From positions 62,001 through 126,000 of the forward strand of contig NC_006087.1 of assembly GCF_000007665.1 (NCBI RefSeq): 64,000 bases of DNA. The letters run 5' to 3'. Each line of letters starts with the position of its first letter. Within the stretch, counting starts at the first letter, position 1. The translations under genes and the position numbers were made by a program. The stretch is from Leifsonia xyli subsp. xyli str. CTCB07. GTDB lineage: Bacteria; Actinomycetota; Actinomycetes; Actinomycetales; Microbacteriaceae. The notes beneath the pieces were generated by a model that did no database searches, was not told where the DNA came from, and saw only the letters and a list, made by a program, of their open reading frames with translations. Below are positions 60,372 to 64,000 of this stretch, piece after piece.

Positions 60372-61941
60372 GTGAAACTCCACAACGTTCGTGTGTACAG
60401 AAGCGACGAAGACCTCGCCCGTCAGGACCAGCTCGCGTGGAAGATCGCCCAGGTCGCCGCCGACCCGGTGGAGGTGGACGCCAATGTCACCGATATGGTC
60501 ATCAACCGTGTCATCGACAATGCCGCTGTCGCCGCGGCCTCCCTCACCCGGCGCCCGGTCGTCTCGGCCCGGTTGCAGGCGCTCGCACACCCGCTTCCGT
60601 CTGCCGAGTTCGGGGAGCTCGCGCGGAGCGCCGGTCGCCCTCAGCACGGTTCGACTGTCTTCGGCGAGCGAGTCAACGCCCGGGTGAGCCCCGAGTGGGC
60701 CGCCTGGGCCAACGGCGTCGCCGTCCGCGAGCTCGACTACCACGACACCTTCCTGGCCGCTGAGTACTCGCACCCCGGCGACAACATCCCACCCGTCACC
60801 GCGGTCGCTCAGCACGCCGCGCGTTTTCGGGCTCACCGGCCGCGACCTCGTGCGCGGGATCGCGACCGGGTATGAGATCCAGATCGACCTCGCCCGAGCG
60901 ATCAGCCTGCACAAGCACAAGATCGACCACGTCGCCCACCTCGGCCCCTCAGCCGCCGCCGGAATCGGGACGTTTCTGCGCCTCCCGCCCGAGGCGATCT
61001 TCCAGGCTGTCGGTCAGGCGCTCCACACCACCACGGCCACCCGGCAGTCCCGCAAAGGGGAGATCTCCAGCTGGAAGGCGCACGCCCCCGCCTTCGCCGG
61101 GAAGATGGCCGTGGAGGCGATCGACCGGGCTATGCGCGGCCAGACCAGCCCCACCCCGATCTACGAGGGCGAGGACGGCGTGATCGCCTGGCTGCTGGAC
61201 GGACCCGATGCGAGCTATGGCGTTCCACTGCCCGAGCCGGGTGAGGCGAAGCGCGCCATCCTCGACTCCTACACGAAGGAGCACTCCGCGGAGTACCAGG
61301 CTCAGGCGTGGATCGACCTGGCTAGGAAGCTGCACCGCGAGCATCCCGAGGTCGCGGACCCCGAGCGGGTGGAGAGCATCCTCCTCCGAACCTCGCACCA
61401 CACGCACCACGTCATCGGCTCCGGGGCGAACGACCCGCAGAAGTACGATCCGGCGGCCTCCCGCGAGACGCTCGACCACAGCATCCCGTACATCTTCGCC
61501 GTCGCGCTTCAGGATGGTGGCTGGCACCACGTCGAGTCCTACCTTCCGTCGCGTGCCGCCCGCCCGGACACCGTCGCCCTCTGGGGCAAGGTCACCACGA
61601 CGGAGGACCCGGAGTGGACGCGGCGCTACCACTCCACCGACCCCGCGGAGAAGGCGTTCGGCGGACGGGTGGAGATCCGTCTCGCCGACGGCCGTGTCGT
61701 CGCCGACGAGATCGCCGTCGCGGACGCGCACCCGCTGGGCGCCCGCCCGTTCGCTCGCGCCGACTACGTCGCCAAGTTCCGCTCGCTGGCTGCCGGGGTG
61801 CTCGACCAGACCGAGATCGAGCGTTTCCTCGCCCTCGCCGAGCGTCTCCCGGACCTCTCCGCCGCCGATCTCGGAGGACTCACCATCATCGCCCGACCCG
61901 GCCTGCTCGCCGGCGTCCCTGTCCCGAAGGGGCTCTTCTGA
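60372..61941 (+). pseudogene. prpD: 2-methylcitrate dehydratase PrpD (MmgE/PrpD family), frameshifted
   Basis: The first about 150 residues are in one frame: [59 protein letters not shown]. At about 60820 the frame changes and [20 protein letters not shown] continues in frame 1 through [19 protein letters not shown] to the natural end VPVPKGLF. Both halves are otherwise well kept. PrpD dehydrates 2-methylcitrate in propionate catabolism. The stop shares a base with the prpB start. Confidence 0.87.
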
Positions 61942-62840
61942 TGCTTTACTCCTCTGTGCCGACGCACGAGAAGCGCGCTGCCTTCCGCGCCCGCCTCGCT
62001 TCGGGCGAACTGATGAGGATGCCCGGGGCTTTCACCCCGCTCAGCGCCCGTCTCATCGAACGCAAGGGCTTCGAGGGCGTCTACCTCTCCGGAGCCGTCC
62101 TCTCCGCCGACTTGGGCCTCCCCGACATCGGTCTCACGACTCTCACCGAGGTTGCCGCCCGCTCCACCCAGACCGCCCGGATGACCAGCCTCCCGGCCCT
62201 CGTGGACGCCGACACCGGTTTCGGCGAGCCGATGAACGTCGCCCGCATGGTCCAGACCCTCGAAGACGCCGGTGTCTCCGGTCTTCACATCGAAGACCAG
62301 GTCAATCCCAAGCGCTGCGGCCACCTCGACGGCAAGCAGGTCGTCGACGAGGGCGTCGCCCTCAAGCGCATCCGCGCCGCCGTCGACGCCCGCCGCGACC
62401 CGAACCTGCTGATCATGGCCCGCACCGACATCCGCGCCGTCGAGGGGCTGGATGTCGCGATCGACCGCGCCAAGGCCCTGGTGGACGCTGGGGCCGACGC
62501 GATCTTCCCTGAGGCGCTGGTCGGCCTCTCCGAATTCGCGGCCGTCAGTGCGGCCGTCGATGTCCCGATCCTCGCCAACATGACCGAGTTCGGCAAGAGC
62601 GAGCTCTTCACCGTGGACCAGCTGCGCGACATCGGCGTGAACATCGTCATCTGGCCGGTCTCGCTCCTCCGCCTCGCGATGGGCGCCGCCGAGCGCGGCC
62701 TCGACCAGTTGCTCACCGGCGGCACCCTCGAGCCCGCGCTCGGGGAGATGCAGCATCGCGCCGAGCTGTACGACCTGATTGACTACGAGGGCTACAACGC
62801 GTTCGATTCCTCTGTTTTCACCTTCGAGGTGAGGCGCTGA
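61941..62840 (+). CDS. prpB: 2-methylisocitrate lyase
   Basis: 299 residues, intact. GVYLSGAVLSADLGLPDIGL, PALVDADTGFGEPMNVARMV, GLHIEDQVNPKRCGHLDGK (catalytic KRCGHL) and IMARTDIRAVEGLD are the PrpB signatures. It splits 2-methylisocitrate into pyruvate and succinate. Its two partner genes in this operon are frameshifted, so the enzyme may have no substrate supply. Confidence 0.93.
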   Translation: MLYSSVPTHEKRAAFRARLASGELMRMPGAFTPLSARLIERKGFEGVYLSGAVLSADLGLPDIGLTTLTEVAARSTQTARMTSLPALVDADTGFGEPMNVARMVQTLEDAGVSGLHIEDQVNPKRCGHLDGKQVVDEGVALKRIRAAVDARRDPNLLIMARTDIRAVEGLDVAIDRAKALVDAGADAIFPEALVGLSEFAAVSAAVDVPILANMTEFGKSELFTVDQLRDIGVNIVIWPVSLLRLAMGAAERGLDQLLTGGTLEPALGEMQHRAELYDLIDYEGYNAFDSSVFTFEVRR

Positions 62841-62872
62841 CGCGCTCCACCAGCAGCGGCAAAGGAGCAGCC

Positions 62873-64000
62873 ATGACCGACCCGGAGATCCACAAGGGCC
62901 TCGCCGGTGTCGTGGTGGACACCACGACCATCTCCTCGGTGAACCCCGAGACCAACTCTCTTCTCTACCGCGGCTACCCCGTTCAGGAGCTCGCGGCGAA
63001 CTGCTCGTTCGAGGAGGTCGCCTGGCTGCTGTGGAACGGAGAGCTGCCGAACGCCGGCCAGCTGGCCGAGTTCGAGAAGCGGGAGCGCAGCCTCCGCCGC
63101 CTGGACGACCGGACACGCCGGGCGCTCGACGACATCCCGGCCGATGCTCATCCGATGGATGCGCTGCGCACCGCGGTCAGCCAGATCGGTGGCATCGACC
63201 CCACCCTGTCGCAGCGGGACGGCATCCTCGACCCCGAACTCAACGCCGGCCGGGCCGTCTCCCTGCTCGCGCAGTTGCCCTCCATCGTCGCGCACATCCA
63301 GCGCCGCCGCAGCGGCCTCAAGCCCGTCGAGCCGCGCGACGACCTCGATTACTCGCGCAACTTCCTCTGGCTCACGTTCGGCGAGGTCCCGGATGACGCG
63401 GTGGTGGACGCTTTCCGCATCTCGCTCGTCCTCTACGCGGAGCACTCCTTCAATGCGTCGACCTTCACCGCCCGCGTCATCGCCTCGACCCTGTCCGATA
63501 TCTACTCCGCGGTCACCGTCGCGATCGGCGCGCTCAAAGGCCCGCTGCACGGCGGGGCGAACGAGGCGGTCATGCATGCTTTCGAGGAGATCGGGGACGC
63601 CGGCGGGGCCGAGGCCTGGTTGGATGAAGCCCTCGCCGGCAAGCGCAAGATCATGGGCTTCGGCCACTTGTGTCTACAAGAATGGCGACTCCCGCGTCCC
63701 GACCATGAAGGCGGCGCTGGAGAAGCTGGTCGAGCACGTCGGCAGGCAGGACCTGCTGGCCCTCTACGAGGCGCTCGAGAAGGCGATGAGGGATCGCAAG
63801 AGCATCGAGCCCAACCTCGACTACCCCTCCGGCCCCGCCTACTCTCTCATGGGTTTCGACACCGAGACCTTCACCCCGCTCTTCGCTGCGGCACGTGTCG
63901 TGGGGTGGACCGCCCACGTCTTCGAGCAGTATGCGGCGAACTCCCTCATCCGCCCCCTCTCCCAGTACACCGGCCCCGCCGAACGACACCTCTCCCGCTG
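62873..64000 (+). pseudogene. prpC: 2-methylcitrate synthase/citrate synthase PrpC, frameshifted; 3' end at window edge
   Basis: ATG 62873 has AAAGGAG upstream. The protein runs IHKGLAGVVVDTTTISSVNP, YRGYPVQELAANCSFEEVAW, LYAEHSFNASTFTARVIAST and LKGPLHGGANEAVMHAFEEI (catalytic His). At 63668 the motif GFGHRVYK is broken: CACTTGTGTC replaces an expected CACCGTGTC, a 1-nt insertion. The remainder (VYKNGDSRVPTMKAALEKL, LMGFDTETFTPLFAAARVVG with the catalytic Asp) continues in another frame to the end of the window. Confidence 0.85.

Noticed and set aside
1..64000. CRISPR array or cas genes
   Set aside because: No regularly spaced repeat units and no Cas-like proteins were seen; the only tandem repeats are the CCCGAG hexamers and homopolymers.

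Overview
The window is high-GC actinobacterial chromosome. It carries NucS in place of MutS/MutL, the coproporphyrin-dependent haem pathway (HemY/CgoX, HemQ, HemH), a PrpDBC-type methylcitrate locus, actinobacterial holin-X/DUF3618 membrane genes and many -10-like hexamers placed 6-7 nt before a start codon. These point to Microbacteriaceae. About eighteen genes are frameshifted, stopped or truncated, which recalls the decaying genome of Leifsonia xyli; the genus is an inference. Some lesions lie in homopolymers, so sequence error cannot be excluded for every one.

Layout. 1-1.8 kb: sugar kinase, IclR regulator, RidA. 1.9-4.6 kb: a phenolic-lipid (srsABC-like) operon whose type III polyketide synthase is broken. 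4.7-5.6 kb: orphan ParB-like ribbon-helix-helix protein and a SnoaL-like protein. 5.5-6.5 kb (minus): two fluoride channel genes behind a probable fluoride riboswitch. 6.5-10 kb: universal stress protein, holin-X/DUF3618/YihY membrane genes, a secreted peptidase-like protein. 10.2-12.6 kb (minus): LuxR-type response regulator and membrane sensor kinase. 12.7-13.7 kb: remnants of an alpha-mannosidase and a gluconate permease joined at a deletion. 13.8-19.2 kb (minus): mannitol PTS operon that also encodes HPr and enzyme I; its probable PRD regulator is at 23.6-25.5 kb, beyond a degraded GH97 glycosidase and a degraded acyltransferase. 25.5-27.4 kb (minus): nucS, sseB-like, HAD phosphatase.

27.4-37.2 kb holds a lactonase with a 14-C tract, lipoprotein and membrane genes, a MATE exporter, an M13 peptidase and a class A beta-lactamase-like hydrolase. 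37.4-50 kb holds glyS and almost the whole haem pathway: hemA on the minus strand, and hemE, hemY, a hemQ-hemH fusion, hemC, hemD, hemB and hemL on the plus strand. 50.9-54.6 kb: a secreted SLH-like repeat gene split by about 2.7 kb of largely phage-like DNA. 54.7-60.3 kb: assorted metabolic and membrane genes, several broken, plus a polyprenol-mannose synthase. 60.4-64 kb: methylcitrate genes prpD (frameshifted), prpB (intact) and prpC (frameshifted, running off the window).

The haem genes form a working set from glutamyl-tRNA to haem, apart from glutamyl-tRNA synthetase and coproporphyrinogen synthesis steps outside the window. The mannitol operon is a self-sufficient phosphotransfer chain (EI, HPr, EIIA, EIICB, dehydrogenase). 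The phenolic-lipid, alpha-mannoside, GH97 and propionate routes look abandoned. No tRNA, rRNA, CRISPR array or intact insertion sequence was seen.
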